Below are positions 27,484 through 36,469 of a DNA stretch of 64,000 nucleotides, in pieces. Every line of letters begins with the position of its first letter. Positions within the stretch are counted from its first letter, which is position 1. Origin of the DNA: an uncultured Aquimarina sp. GTDB lineage: Bacteria > Bacteroidota > Bacteroidia > Flavobacteriales > Flavobacteriaceae. The stretch covers positions 434,001-498,000 of the forward strand of contig NZ_CANMED010000002.1 in assembly GCF_947496855.1 (NCBI RefSeq), given 5' to 3'. The position numbers were made by a program, and so were the translations under genes. The notes beneath the pieces were generated by a model. It searched no databases. It saw only the letters and a program-made list of their open reading frames with translations, and was not told where the DNA came from.

Positions 27484-30400
27484 TTATTCTGCAATAATGA
27501 ACTTTCTTGTTACCAAAAGTTCTTCTTTATCAGAGATAAAACGAATAAAATATGTACCTGAAGCTAAATTGCTTATATCTATTTGTTGTTGAGTTCCCTG
27601 GTTAGTAATTTCTTTTACCAGTTGTCCATACATAGAGAAAATCTTTAGATTATCAATAGATCTATCCCCAACAGTAACGTTTAACGTTCCTTTAGCTGGA
27701 ACAGGATATATCTTAAATGCCTCATTATCTAAAGAGCGAAGTCCGCTAAGAGGATATGTATCTAACCTAGCACCGCCTTCTATACAGAAATCTGTAGCCT
27801 CAGAACTACCAAAATCTCCTCCAGTTACGATTGTCCCTCCAGCGCTTGATACTGTATAAGAACCATTACCAAATCCACAGCAGATACCATCTCCAAATGA
27901 ATCAGAAATAGTAAATGTATACGTATCATTAGCTAAACTAGCAAAAGTTTCAGTTACAGTCGATCCATCAGGATTTGCTGTAGAATAACTATCAGAAGCC
28001 ACTACAGTTCCTCCAGAATTTGTTAATGTCCATGACGTTTCCTGAGGATAATTATCAAAAGTAATGCTTAATGTCACATCTCCAGAAACACAATCTCCAC
28101 CTCCTGGTCCTCCAGCAGTAGTTAATCTTACATCGTCAATAGCTGCATCAGCTCTCCATGTGTTACCTGTTACTCTATTATATCTTAACTGTAATCCGGA
28201 ACCTAAATAAGCTGATAAATCAATACTAGCAGCTTGCCAAGAATTACCCTGATTACCGCTTAGACTCCAAATACTAGTCCAAGTAGCACCATCGTCATTA
28301 CTTGCCTCTACATCTAAAGATCCAAAATTATCAGCTCCAAACATATGATATTGGAATGAAAAAGTAGCAGATGTAGCATCATTAAGATCAAAACAAGGTG
28401 AATTCAAAATCGCCTGCTTATTAGGAAATCCAGTTCCATTACCAGAAGCCTCTACATATATATAATTTGCCCCATCTACAGCACTAGAAGGCCCTGTATT
28501 ATTAGATGGAGTACCGCCAGCGTCTACAGACCAATCGAGATCATCTCCTGCTGCTTGAGTCCAAGCACTAAGACCGGCTTCAAAACTCTCTGCATAAGGC
28601 GCCACTATTCCATTAAGGCATCCTGGGCCTGTAGTACTTTCTAATGTAGTTATACTCACAGTATTACTAGATCCTGATTCATTTCCTGAAGCATCTTTAG
28701 CAATTACAAAGAAAGAATATGTTGTTTCTGGTGTTAGACCTGTTATAGTAGTAGTTGTACCAGCAGCTGTAGTTACCACAACTCCATCTTGATAAACATC
28801 ATATCCTGTTACTCCTATATTATCTGTAGATGCATCCCAGTTTAAAGTTGTTTCTCTAGCAGTTGTATTTGATGCAGCTAAGTTTGTAGGTGTAGAAGGC
28901 GCTTCTTCATCAATTATAGCAGGTTCTATCTTAAAAGCGACTACATGACTTCTTCTAACATTAGGAGCAGGACCTTTCATATATTCTGCAATATGCCAGA
29001 AGGTCATGTCATCTAATGGATCAATAGTCATTTGTCCATAATCTCCATAACGACCATCTGATCTATTATTTTGAGCATCTCCATCTGCAGAAACTTCTTC
29101 TGCCATTGTCATAGTACCAAGAGGATCATTAGCCTGACGACCTGTATATCTAAGTGAAGTAAACACAGAACTACTAACTACTGTATATGCTAATCCAATA
29201 TTACCTTGAGAATCTTGTGCTATACTACCGCAGAATGCACTTAAACCATCTGGTTGTGTATAGGTACCTTCTTGAAAAATTGTCCAAGGCTGACTATCAG
29301 CAGTTTGCCTTAATTCATACCAACGAATACCCGCTAAGCTATCAGTACCATCTAAATCAACAACAAAATTTAATACTACTGAATTATGAGTTCCAAATCG
29401 TCTATACTGAGTCATATACATCATTGTAGCTTGTAAAGCATCAATATCAGGACCATTACCTGGTTCATCTAAATTCTGAAATGAACCTCCATCAAATACA
29501 CTATCAAACGGAGAAGTCGTAATCTCTTGCGGTTGTGAAATTGAAGAATTACTAGGAGTAGCCCAGTCAACATCTGTTGTCCAAACTTTCAAGTGATCAT
29601 TAGAAACACCTGCCCAACTATCATCTTGTAAATAAATTATAGAGTGTCCGACTCCAACTGGAGGCAATGTTGTTCCAGTAGCATTAGATCCTCCAGGGCT
29701 ATAAAATCCGTTAGTTTCTGCTCCAGGAAGAGGGAAACCAATCAGCTGAGCAGATGCATCACCTGCAAGCATTTGATCTCTATTTACCACAAATACTACA
29801 TCATTACTATCTGGAGCACTTTGATCCTTATTAGCAGTAATATAATATCCATCACTCCAGATAGATAATTTCTCATAATCAGGAAATGTTCCTGTATTAA
29901 AACGATATGTAAACCATCCTGAATTTACAGGATCTGATCCTTGACTTACTGCTATTAAAAATCCATTAGGAGAATTACTAAATTGCATGATAATAAATCT
30001 ATCTGCAAAATTATCATAAACCACTACTGGATCTCCCAGAGACTCTCCTGGAAATAAAGTAGCTAGTGACGCTTCTGGCAGCAGAACATTACCTGCTCTA
30101 TCTAAAATACCAAAACCGGAGTTAAAAGCATACACATAATGGTTAGGGCCAATTGCTCCTGTAGCGTCATTTAAGACTGTACCAATATGTGCATCAAAAG
30201 AAGCTACTGGTGCTCTCATCTGAACACCTGGTGTGCTTTTGGCTATACCAGTATAAAAAGGATCTTCTCCTTTTGGAAATCCTTTACCAGGAACTACGGT
30301 ATTAGAACCTCTTCTTTTGGGAGGAGCAACATGTCCTTGGTTTTTGGCGGAAATAATGTTGTCCATTTTGGAAAACGCCTGTATTTCTCTCATATAGGCC

Positions 30401-30498
30401 GAAACATCAATAGTTGTGGGGCCTTTTGGTCCTACTTGGGCAAGCATACCAAAACTGCAAAGCATGAAAAATGCTACGTAATAGAATTTTGTTTTCAT
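27484..30498 (-). CDS. Large secreted protein with FN3 domain and T9SS sorting tail
   Basis: The protein has 1,004 residues. A signal peptide (FYYVAFFMLCSFGMLAQ) is followed by a region of about 500 residues that looks like a beta-propeller or exo-enzyme scaffold. A fibronectin type III domain (about 545-630, ending in SFFVIAKDASGNESG), a MAM-like module (about 645-800, with ESFEAGLSAW and AAIDDVRL) and a Gly/Asp-rich module with DSFGDGICCGFGNGSY follow. The last 75 residues are a type A sorting domain of the type IX secretion system (IYPVPAKGTLNV, YGQLVKEI, SGTYFIRF). The protein should be exported through the T9SS and then anchored or released. Its catalytic role, if any, is unknown. It appears to be a single-gene unit. 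Confidence 0.9.
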   Translation of the reverse strand: MKTKFYYVAFFMLCSFGMLAQVGPKGPTTIDVSAYMREIQAFSKMDNIISAKNQGHVAPPKRRGSNTVVPGKGFPKGEDPFYTGIAKSTPGVQMRAPVASFDAHIGTVLNDATGAIGPNHYVYAFNSGFGILDRAGNVLLPEASLATLFPGESLGDPVVVYDNFADRFIIMQFSNSPNGFLIAVSQGSDPVNSGWFTYRFNTGTFPDYEKLSIWSDGYYITANKDQSAPDSNDVVFVVNRDQMLAGDASAQLIGFPLPGAETNGFYSPGGSNATGTTLPPVGVGHSIIYLQDDSWAGVSNDHLKVWTTDVDWATPSNSSISQPQEITTSPFDSVFDGGSFQNLDEPGNGPDIDALQATMMYMTQYRRFGTHNSVVLNFVVDLDGTDSLAGIRWYELRQTADSQPWTIFQEGTYTQPDGLSAFCGSIAQDSQGNIGLAYTVVSSSVFTSLRYTGRQANDPLGTMTMAEEVSADGDAQNNRSDGRYGDYGQMTIDPLDDMTFWHIAEYMKGPAPNVRRSHVVAFKIEPAIIDEEAPSTPTNLAASNTTARETTLNWDASTDNIGVTGYDVYQDGVVVTTAAGTTTTITGLTPETTYSFFVIAKDASGNESGSSNTVSITTLESTTGPGCLNGIVAPYAESFEAGLSAWTQAAGDDLDWSVDAGGTPSNNTGPSSAVDGANYIYVEASGNGTGFPNKQAILNSPCFDLNDATSATFSFQYHMFGADNFGSLDVEASNDDGATWTSIWSLSGNQGNSWQAASIDLSAYLGSGLQLRYNRVTGNTWRADAAIDDVRLTTAGGPGGGDCVSGDVTLSITFDNYPQETSWTLTNSGGTVVASDSYSTANPDGSTVTETFASLANDTYTFTISDSFGDGICCGFGNGSYTVSSAGGTIVTGGDFGSSEATDFCIEGGARLDTYPLSGLRSLDNEAFKIYPVPAKGTLNVTVGDRSIDNLKIFSMYGQLVKEITNQGTQQQIDISNLASGTYFIRFISDKEELLVTRKFIIAE

Positions 30499-31024
30499 AT
30501 ATATAAAATTTGGTTAACAGTTACATAGTTATATACCAATTTCAACATAAGTAGTGTCTCTATAAACTTATATTAAGGGGAAGAAACATAAGTAAGAGTT
30601 TTAATAAAACCTTAAAAAAATTAAAATTTCAAGGGATCTAAATATATGTCATTTATATAGAGAATAAAAAAAAATAAATGTCATAAAATACTTACAATCA
30701 GTATATTACTTTAAAACCGTAATCAAATTAAGGTATTCATGTTTATTTATTTATTTAACAATTGGTGATTTTTTGTATAATATTTAACAAAAATAAAACA
30801 ACTCTACTATTCATAGTATATTAGTAGAGTATCTTCAATCCCTTACAGAATACAGTTAAAATAAAATACCCTTTTTTATAAAACAAAAAAAGAGTTGTAA
30901 TTGCTTACAACTCTTTCCCCGTAAAAATCGGCTAACACTAAAAAATTAAATTATACCCAATTTTGCACTTGTACGATATTTCAAATTCAAATTCTATAGA
31001 GAACCTTACCGATTATAGTAATTC
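30499..31024. other. Intergenic region with terminator and hairpin, no gene
   Basis: This 526-bp AT-rich stretch contains no convincing reading frame. It holds the terminator at 30889-30916 of the sigma-factor operon, a second inverted repeat at 30801-30830 (ACTCTACTA/TAGTAGAGT, 12-nt loop) and, presumably, the promoter of the secreted-protein gene, for which no clear TAnnTTTG box was found. Confidence 0.5.
30889..30916 (-). terminator. Intrinsic terminator after the ECF sigma operon
   Basis: A perfect 12-bp stem, AAAGAGTTGTAA/TTACAACTCTTT, with loop TTGC is followed by a T-rich run on the minus strand, about 110 bp past the beta-barrel gene. Confidence 0.8.
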
Positions 31025-32095
31025 TTAAAGGTCAAAACGCAACCCCAACGACACATTGTTCTGATCTACCAATGCATTTTGGAAAATTGGAGATAAATCA
31101 TACTTTGCATATAATGACATGTCTCCAAAACCTACATAAGTACTTAACCCATAGATTAGATCACTGGTATTATAGTCTCTTTTAATTTTATCCTTAACTC
31201 GATCACCATCTTCTTTGTACTTTAATTTCTGGCGTGTACTAATATTTGTACCAACATAACCACCCAATCCAATCCTAAACTTTCCTGTTGTTGAGAATCG
31301 AATTTTTTCTTCTGTTTCTACTTTTTTTGAAGCTCCAAATTCCAGATGTACTGGAACCACGATATTATCCATTCTAAATTTAGATTTATCTAACTCTACT
31401 CCAAACTCTTGTAATTCTGTTTGATCTCCGTTTTCTACAAAATATCTATTATCTGTTGGTTTCAATCCATTCGATTGATATGAGATACCATACTTAATTC
31501 TCATAAAATTAGAATTCTTAAACACTCTTGTTTTCCAAGCCAAGCCTATCTCAAAAAATCGACTTCCTGCAATCTTATAATCAGAATCATCTAATGATTG
31601 CCCATCTACTATTACATTGTTCAGCCCAAAAGCTATTACCAAATCAGAATAGGTACGTCTGTCATATCTTATCTTTGATTTCTTTCCTGTATTAATATTA
31701 AACCCAAATAAGATATCTCCATCATCCTTATCTTTAGTACCAAGGCCTATTGAAATTTTACCTTTATTAGAATTAAAATAATCACTATCATTCCTTTCTA
31801 TTAAAGCAATCTGATTGTTAATAATCGCCAATCTATTTTCTATATTTAATGCATGTTTTTCTGCAGCAACTTCCTTCAGTCCTTGCGCTTTTTCTGTTGT
31901 TATTTCTCCTTTTACTAATCGTTCATTAATAGCTTCTACTTCTTCTTTGAGCTCCTTTTTTTCTGAAATTACTATTTCTTCTTTTTCTTGTTTTAATATT
32001 TCTATTTTATCCAAATTATCATTCTCTTGGGCATTTAAAAAATAGGCGCTAAGCGTCATTGTCGTTAATACGACATACATTATTATTGTTCTCAT
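31025..32095 (-). CDS. Outer-membrane beta-barrel-like protein with N-terminal coiled coil
   Basis: The 356-residue protein has a signal peptide (MYVVLTTMTLSAYFLNAQ). A highly charged coiled coil follows at about residues 28-105 (EILKQEKEEIVISEKKELKEE and more), then a domain of alternating beta strands that ends LGLRFDL, with a terminal aromatic as in outer-membrane barrels. I know of no named family. It is the third gene after an ECF sigma factor and a membrane anti-sigma-like protein, a recurring trio in Flavobacteriia. The coiled coil might reach through the periplasm towards the anti-sigma partner; that is inference. Confidence 0.7.
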   Translation of the reverse strand: MRTIIMYVVLTTMTLSAYFLNAQENDNLDKIEILKQEKEEIVISEKKELKEEVEAINERLVKGEITTEKAQGLKEVAAEKHALNIENRLAIINNQIALIERNDSDYFNSNKGKISIGLGTKDKDDGDILFGFNINTGKKSKIRYDRRTYSDLVIAFGLNNVIVDGQSLDDSDYKIAGSRFFEIGLAWKTRVFKNSNFMRIKYGISYQSNGLKPTDNRYFVENGDQTELQEFGVELDKSKFRMDNIVVPVHLEFGASKKVETEEKIRFSTTGKFRIGLGGYVGTNISTRQKLKYKEDGDRVKDKIKRDYNTSDLIYGLSTYVGFGDMSLYAKYDLSPIFQNALVDQNNVSLGLRFDL

Positions 32096-32110
32096 AAATA
32101 TTAGATTTCA

Positions 32111-32149
32111 CTTACCCTCCCCTCTCAGTTAAGAGAGGGAATCAGTAAG
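32111..32149 (-). repeat. Intra-operon hairpin before the beta-barrel gene
   Basis: CCCTCTC (32120-32126) and GAGAGGG (32133-32139) form a perfect GC-rich stem with a 6-nt loop, extended by an outer CTTAC/GTAAG pairing. It sits in the 71-bp gap between the anti-sigma-like gene and the barrel gene and has no T-tract, so it may adjust the relative amounts of the two proteins. Confidence 0.55.
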
Positions 32150-32166
32150 ATTTGATTGATGAATGT

Positions 32167-32991
32167 TTAATTATCTCTTTCTGCTACAGTAGTTTTTAAT
32201 TTTTCAAAACCTGTTTTAAGCGCATCAAAAACACGATCTTTAAATGATTCGTCAAGCTCGGATTCTACGTCTAGAAGCAAAGCTGATGCACTTACCGCAT
32301 TAGATTTTAAAATTTGTTGTGTAGTGATTTCAAGTTGAGCGTTACGCAATAATGCCTCCACTTCTGCATCCGTAACTATTCCATTACTCTTTTCGAGCTC
32401 CTTTACTTTTTCTACAACACTGGCAACTTTACTATCTATAACCTCTGTTGTAACCTGTAAAGACTTATCTCCTTCTATAATTTCATTTTTAATAGTTTCG
32501 GTCTCTGTGACAACAACTTCTGAAACATTTTCTTTAAAAACATCTTCTTGAATACTTGTTTTACTATAATCAGCTTGTATATCTTCCTTAGCTATACTAC
32601 TTCTTAATATATTATTTTCTTTTTTATCATTTTTTACAATAACAACAGGTAAAGTTAGACCTTCTTCTGTATCTTGATTTTTATTTATTTCGGATGTAGA
32701 TTCCTGAATCGTTACTTTCACAAAATCTGTTAACTGATCTTCTTTAGTAATCTCTTTATCAATATCAACAAGTTCCACATCAGAAGCTTTATTATCTTTA
32801 TTATACGTAATAAAAACTGTTGTTATAACTAAAAATCCTACAATACTGGCTGCTATACCTAACCATTGATACTGTTTAACTTTTTTTTGACCTAATTGAT
32901 CCTCTAATCTATCCCAAGATCCATTAGATGGCTGTATTGTGCGCTGCTCCAACTTCTCCTTTATACTATCTTCAAATTTTAATGGCGCCAT
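32167..32991 (-). CDS. Membrane protein, anti-sigma-factor-like
   Basis: The 274-residue protein begins with a soluble cytoplasmic segment (FEDSIKEKLEQRTIQPSNGSWDRLEDQL). A membrane helix follows at about residues 43-62 (WLGIAASIVGFLVITTVFI), then a long polar, acidic periplasmic tail. The N-terminal motif and the gene order are those of proteins that follow ECF sigma genes in flavobacteria and are presumed to hold the sigma factor at the membrane. No classical zinc anti-sigma motif is present. It overlaps the sigma gene by 20 bp, so translation is probably coupled. Confidence 0.7.
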   Translation of the reverse strand: MAPLKFEDSIKEKLEQRTIQPSNGSWDRLEDQLGQKKVKQYQWLGIAASIVGFLVITTVFITYNKDNKASDVELVDIDKEITKEDQLTDFVKVTIQESTSEINKNQDTEEGLTLPVVIVKNDKKENNILRSSIAKEDIQADYSKTSIQEDVFKENVSEVVVTETETIKNEIIEGDKSLQVTTEVIDSKVASVVEKVKELEKSNGIVTDAEVEALLRNAQLEITTQQILKSNAVSASALLLDVESELDESFKDRVFDALKTGFEKLKTTVAERDN

Positions 32992-33553
32992 TACTAATTT
33001 TATTTTGTTTATTTAACTTTTGCTGCAGCATTTTTCTTGCTTTAAAAAGCTGAGATTTTGAAGTGCTCTCGCTTACTTCTAGCATTTTAGCAATCTCATT
33101 ATGTTTATATCCTTCTACAGCATATAATACAAACACCATCTTATAACCTTCTGGTAAACTATCAATTAACTCCTGTATCTGCTCAACTTCTAATTCTATA
33201 TTGATGTTATTCCAAGATTCCTCATGATACACCGAGATATCCTCTGTAAATAATACTTGTTTTTGTTTTCTTAAGAATGATATAGATTCGTTAACCATTA
33301 TCCTTCGCACCCATCCTTCAAAACTTCCTTCAAAATTAAATTGTTTCAAATTTGTAAACACCTTCAAAAAACCACTTAACATTACTTCTTCTGCAAAATG
33401 AACATCTCTAACATAACGCCTGCAAACGCTCAGCATTTTTGGAGCATATTTATCATAGAGCTGACGCTGAGCATCGCGATGCTCTTTGGTAGCTTTCTTA
33501 ATAAGCTGTGTTTCGTTTTTATAAAACTGAATAACTTTCAAAGTAAAAATCAA
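32972..33553 (-). CDS. ECF-type RNA polymerase sigma factor
   Basis: This sigma-70 family protein has region 2 at about residues 30-100 (YDKYAPKMLSVCRRYV, FLKVFTNLKQFNFEGSFEGWVRRI) and region 4 at about 125-180 (LIDSLPEGYKMVFVLYAVEGYKHNEIA). It directs polymerase to stress- or envelope-type promoters. The frame opens with TTG at 33553, and a second TTG at 33541 would give MKVIQFYKNETQLI, which resembles the start of relatives; no ATG exists. An ECF-type promoter (GGCAACC-N16-CGTCTA) lies 23 bp upstream at 33576-33605, suggesting self-activation. The next genes are the anti-sigma-like and barrel proteins. Confidence 0.9.
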   Translation of the reverse strand: MIFTLKVIQFYKNETQLIKKATKEHRDAQRQLYDKYAPKMLSVCRRYVRDVHFAEEVMLSGFLKVFTNLKQFNFEGSFEGWVRRIMVNESISFLRKQKQVLFTEDISVYHEESWNNINIELEVEQIQELIDSLPEGYKMVFVLYAVEGYKHNEIAKMLEVSESTSKSQLFKARKMLQQKLNKQNKISNGAIKI

Positions 33554-33575
33554 TTATTTAAGACTCTCTATTTAC

Positions 33576-33605
33576 ATAGACGTGATAAAAATCAAAAAGG
33601 TTGCC
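33576..33605 (-). promoter_or_regulatory. ECF-type promoter of the sigma factor gene
   Basis: On the minus strand GGCAACC, a 16-bp spacer opening with TTTTT, then CGTCTAT. AAC in the -35 element and CGTC in the -10 element are hallmarks of ECF promoters. A nearly identical element stands before the S41 protease gene at 35248-35277. Confidence 0.75.
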
Positions 33606-33619
33606 TGACGCTAAAATAA

Positions 33620-35203
33620 TTATTCCTTTTTGTTAATCATCTCAATATCTTTTATGATCCATTGTAATCCCTCATCTTCATTGTTCATTATTTCTTTTAT
33701 TGGAATGTCTGGTTTAATACCATAGCCATCAGGTTTTATAGCATAAGGTGCATTTATTCTCATAAGACCTACACGCATATTAATCTTAGAATTAGGCAAC
33801 TCGACTTTTGCATAGATCCCTGCCACTGTTCCATTATAAGCACCACCAGTTTCTTCTCCGACAAAAGTGGCCCGCTTTGTTGCTTTTAAATGTGTCGAAA
33901 GAATGCTACTTGCAGAGAAACTTTCGCCATTAATCAACACATAGACTTTACCAGTAAAAGTATTAGATTTAGGCTTTCGTAATTTGCTATGCTTAAATTT
34001 AAAATAAGCTTCTTTATTTTCTTTTTTAACTTTAAAAATTTGATACAACCCTAATACTGGTGACAAAATTATAGCTGCTGTTTTCGTAGGCAAAGATTTT
34101 GAATGAAAAAATGGATATAAAAAACTCAATCTTCCAGTCATTTTGGACTTTTCTATAAATACATACTCTTTATCAGTTAAATAAGAATATAAATCATCAA
34201 TTTCTACTAATCTACCACCTAAATTATCTCTTAGATCTAGCACTAAATTTTTACACCGGGCAGAATCAATCTTAGCAAAACTTTCTTTATAAAATTCTTT
34301 ATATCCTCCACTGCTAAAACTTCTAATCTTCAAATAACCAATAGGTGTGCCTGTATCAGATTTAAAAAAACTAAAATTTCTATTATACTCGTTTGTTTTT
34401 TTGCTATACCCATATTTATAGTTCTTCTTACGTATTTTCTTCCGAGTTTCTTTTGCTATTTTCTTATCAGATCTACTAAGCTTTCTTTTTTCTAAAGATA
34501 CAGTCTGTTTTTCCGAAGAAGCTTTTATTTTATCGTAGTTCGCGTATAAATACTTATCATATAAACTATCATCTAATTTTAGATGTAATAAAATACTGTC
34601 ATTCTGTTTATGAATATTTGAATAAAAGAAGCCGAACCGACTTCCTACAAATTTTGGTAAAAAAGTCTTATTATAACCATCACTAGCGTGTAGTATTTTG
34701 AAAGAATCTAATAGGTCACTAACTTTTTTACCATCAACCGATATTACTTCAGATCCTGCTACTAACGCAGTATCGCCTTTAAAAACTTTTTTTATAAATA
34801 ATTTATTTCCTGAAGTATAAAATGACAAAGAATTAAAAGGTGAGTCTCTTTTTCCTTTTCCTTTTAATTCTTTTTTGGTTTGTCTTTTAGAAGGTGTATG
34901 AATTGACAAATGACCTTGTTTTATACTAGTAATAACAGGTGCAAATAACTTATAAAATTCTTTAGCAGTTAATGGTTCCGTTAATTGATTCTTTAGGTCT
35001 GTTATCTTTTTATCTAATTCGTCTTTAGAGATATACCAATTTACATCTGGGTGTAATTTTTTAAGTTTTTTATAAGCATAATCAACATCTCGGCGTAATT
35101 CTTCGGGGCTATGAGCTTTACTTATTTGTTGATTATACTTTTCTACAGATGCGCAACTAGATATTAATATAATTGTAACGTATAAGAATAACTTTCTAGT
35201 CAT
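33620..35203 (-). CDS. S41 family peptidase, lipoprotein
   Basis: The 527-residue protein starts with a lipoprotein signal (LFLYVTIILISSCAS, lipobox SSC). A PDZ-like part (VISVDGKKVSDLLDSF) and a C-terminal-processing-peptidase core follow: LVLDLRDNLGG, VLINGESFSASSIL with the likely nucleophile Ser, and ATFVGEETGGA. It is likely to cleave proteins in the periplasm or at the cell surface. A very basic segment at about 230-280 (KRKLSRSDKKIAKETRKKIRKK) is unusual for this family. The gene lies just upstream of the ECF sigma gene and has a matching ECF promoter. Confidence 0.85.
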   Translation of the reverse strand: MTRKLFLYVTIILISSCASVEKYNQQISKAHSPEELRRDVDYAYKKLKKLHPDVNWYISKDELDKKITDLKNQLTEPLTAKEFYKLFAPVITSIKQGHLSIHTPSKRQTKKELKGKGKRDSPFNSLSFYTSGNKLFIKKVFKGDTALVAGSEVISVDGKKVSDLLDSFKILHASDGYNKTFLPKFVGSRFGFFYSNIHKQNDSILLHLKLDDSLYDKYLYANYDKIKASSEKQTVSLEKRKLSRSDKKIAKETRKKIRKKNYKYGYSKKTNEYNRNFSFFKSDTGTPIGYLKIRSFSSGGYKEFYKESFAKIDSARCKNLVLDLRDNLGGRLVEIDDLYSYLTDKEYVFIEKSKMTGRLSFLYPFFHSKSLPTKTAAIILSPVLGLYQIFKVKKENKEAYFKFKHSKLRKPKSNTFTGKVYVLINGESFSASSILSTHLKATKRATFVGEETGGAYNGTVAGIYAKVELPNSKINMRVGLMRINAPYAIKPDGYGIKPDIPIKEIMNNEDEGLQWIIKDIEMINKKE

Positions 35204-35247
35204 AAATACTATTTTCTTTAAAATAAAATGATCCTTTTTTCTTATGA

Positions 35248-35277
35248 ATAGACATTAAACAATATAAAAAGGTTGTC
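35248..35277 (-). promoter_or_regulatory. ECF-type promoter of the S41 peptidase gene
   Basis: On the minus strand GACAACC, a 16-bp spacer opening with TTTTT, then TGTCTAT, 44 bp before the ATG. It differs from the sigma gene promoter at only two positions in the two boxes and has the same spacer length. Confidence 0.7.
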
Positions 35278-35295
35278 TAGTTATGAAAAAAATAA

Positions 35296-35325
35296 AGTTT
35301 TGATCAAGTAATAAGCATCAAAACT
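35296..35325 (-). terminator. Intrinsic terminator after the polyprenyl synthetase gene
   Basis: A 9-bp stem, AGTTTTGAT/ATCAAAACT, has a 12-nt loop and is followed on the minus strand by TTATTTTTTT. It is about 70 bp past the stop at 35393 and just ahead of the ECF promoter of the peptidase gene, insulating the two. Confidence 0.7.
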
Positions 35326-35392
35326 AATACCAATATCTGTCTTTTGAATGAAAAAGATATATTGTTCTTTTGTTAAATGAAGTGAATAAGAA

Positions 35393-36370
35393 TTATTTCT
35401 TTCGATCAATAACGTAATTAACCATTAATTCTAATGAAGATTTGTACTCTGATTCTGGATATTCTGATAGTAAAGTCAATGCATCTTCTTTAAATTGATG
35501 CATTATACTGGTAGCATACTCTAATCCACCACTCATTTTTACAAAATCGATAACTTCTTTAACTCGTTTTTTATTCTTATTATGATTTTTAACTGAGTTA
35601 ATTAGCCATTTCTTTTTTTCTTTTGTACAGTGATTTAATGTATAAATTAATGGCAATGTCATCTTTTGTTCCTTAATATCGATACCAGTAGGTTTACCAA
35701 TTGCAGTATCACCATAATCAAATAAGTCATCTTTGATCTGAAATGCCATTCCAATAAGTTCTCCGAATTTTCTCATCTTTTCTACTGAATCAGAATTGGG
35801 CTCTACAGAACAAGCTCCGACACTACAACACGCAGCTATTAAGGTCGCTGTTTTCTGGCGGATGATCTCGTAGTAAATTTCTTCAGTAATATCGAGATTT
35901 CTTGCTTTTTCAATTTGTAACAACTCTCCTTCAACAATCTCTCTAACTGCCACAGAGATTATTTTTAATAGATCAAAATCATCATTATCAATACACACCA
36001 ACATGCCTTTGGAAAGCAGGTAGTCGCCAATTAGTACAGCAATCTTATTTTTCCAAAGTGCATTGACAGAAAAAAAGCCTCTACGGCGGTTAGAATCATC
36101 CACTACATCATCGTGAACAAGACTCGCTGTATGTATCAGTTCTATAACTGAAGCTCCGCGATAGGTACGTTCTTCTATTCCACCTCCTGACACCATTTTA
36201 GCAACAAGAAAAACAAACATCGGACGCATCTGTTTTCCTTTTCTATTTACAATATAATGCGTGATCCTATTGAGTAAAGCTACTTTAGAATACATTGATT
36301 GAGAAAACTTTTGTTCAAAAAGTTCCATCTCATCAATTATAGGTAGTTTTATTTGCTCAACGACTTTCAA
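35393..36370 (-). CDS. Polyprenyl synthetase (trans-isoprenyl diphosphate synthase)
   Basis: The 325-residue enzyme extends allylic diphosphates with isopentenyl diphosphate. Both Asp-rich metal motifs are present: LVHDDVVDDS near residue 90 and QIKDDLFDYGD near residue 215, together with KQMRPMFV near 45. Its size and the long-chain type sequence fit octaprenyl or similar synthases of the quinone pathway, but chain length cannot be fixed from sequence. A promoter with TTG-N20-TATCTTCG is at 36405-36435. Confidence 0.92.
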   Translation of the reverse strand: MKVVEQIKLPIIDEMELFEQKFSQSMYSKVALLNRITHYIVNRKGKQMRPMFVFLVAKMVSGGGIEERTYRGASVIELIHTASLVHDDVVDDSNRRRGFFSVNALWKNKIAVLIGDYLLSKGMLVCIDNDDFDLLKIISVAVREIVEGELLQIEKARNLDITEEIYYEIIRQKTATLIAACCSVGACSVEPNSDSVEKMRKFGELIGMAFQIKDDLFDYGDTAIGKPTGIDIKEQKMTLPLIYTLNHCTKEKKKWLINSVKNHNKNKKRVKEVIDFVKMSGGLEYATSIMHQFKEDALTLLSEYPESEYKSSLELMVNYVIDRKK

Positions 36371-36404
36371 TCCCAGGTAGATGATTTTGTTTTATAACTA
36401 GTTG

Positions 36405-36435
36405 CGAAGATAGTACAATCCTAATTGAGGGTCAA
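36405..36435 (-). promoter_or_regulatory. Promoter of the polyprenyl synthetase gene
   Basis: TTG (36433-36435), a 20-bp spacer and TATCTTCG (36405-36412), one base from TAnnTTTG, stand 35 bp before the ATG. Confidence 0.55.
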
Positions 36436-36469
36436 AACAGATAATAAATAATTAACACTGGAAGCCCAA

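Noticed and set aside
30801..30830. Inverted repeat ACTCTACTA/TAGTAGAGT considered as a terminator or CRISPR-like repeat
   Set aside because: There is a single copy with a 12-nt loop and no T-tract on either strand, and no repeat-spacer array exists. The similar stem at 38876-38906 is a plain terminator.
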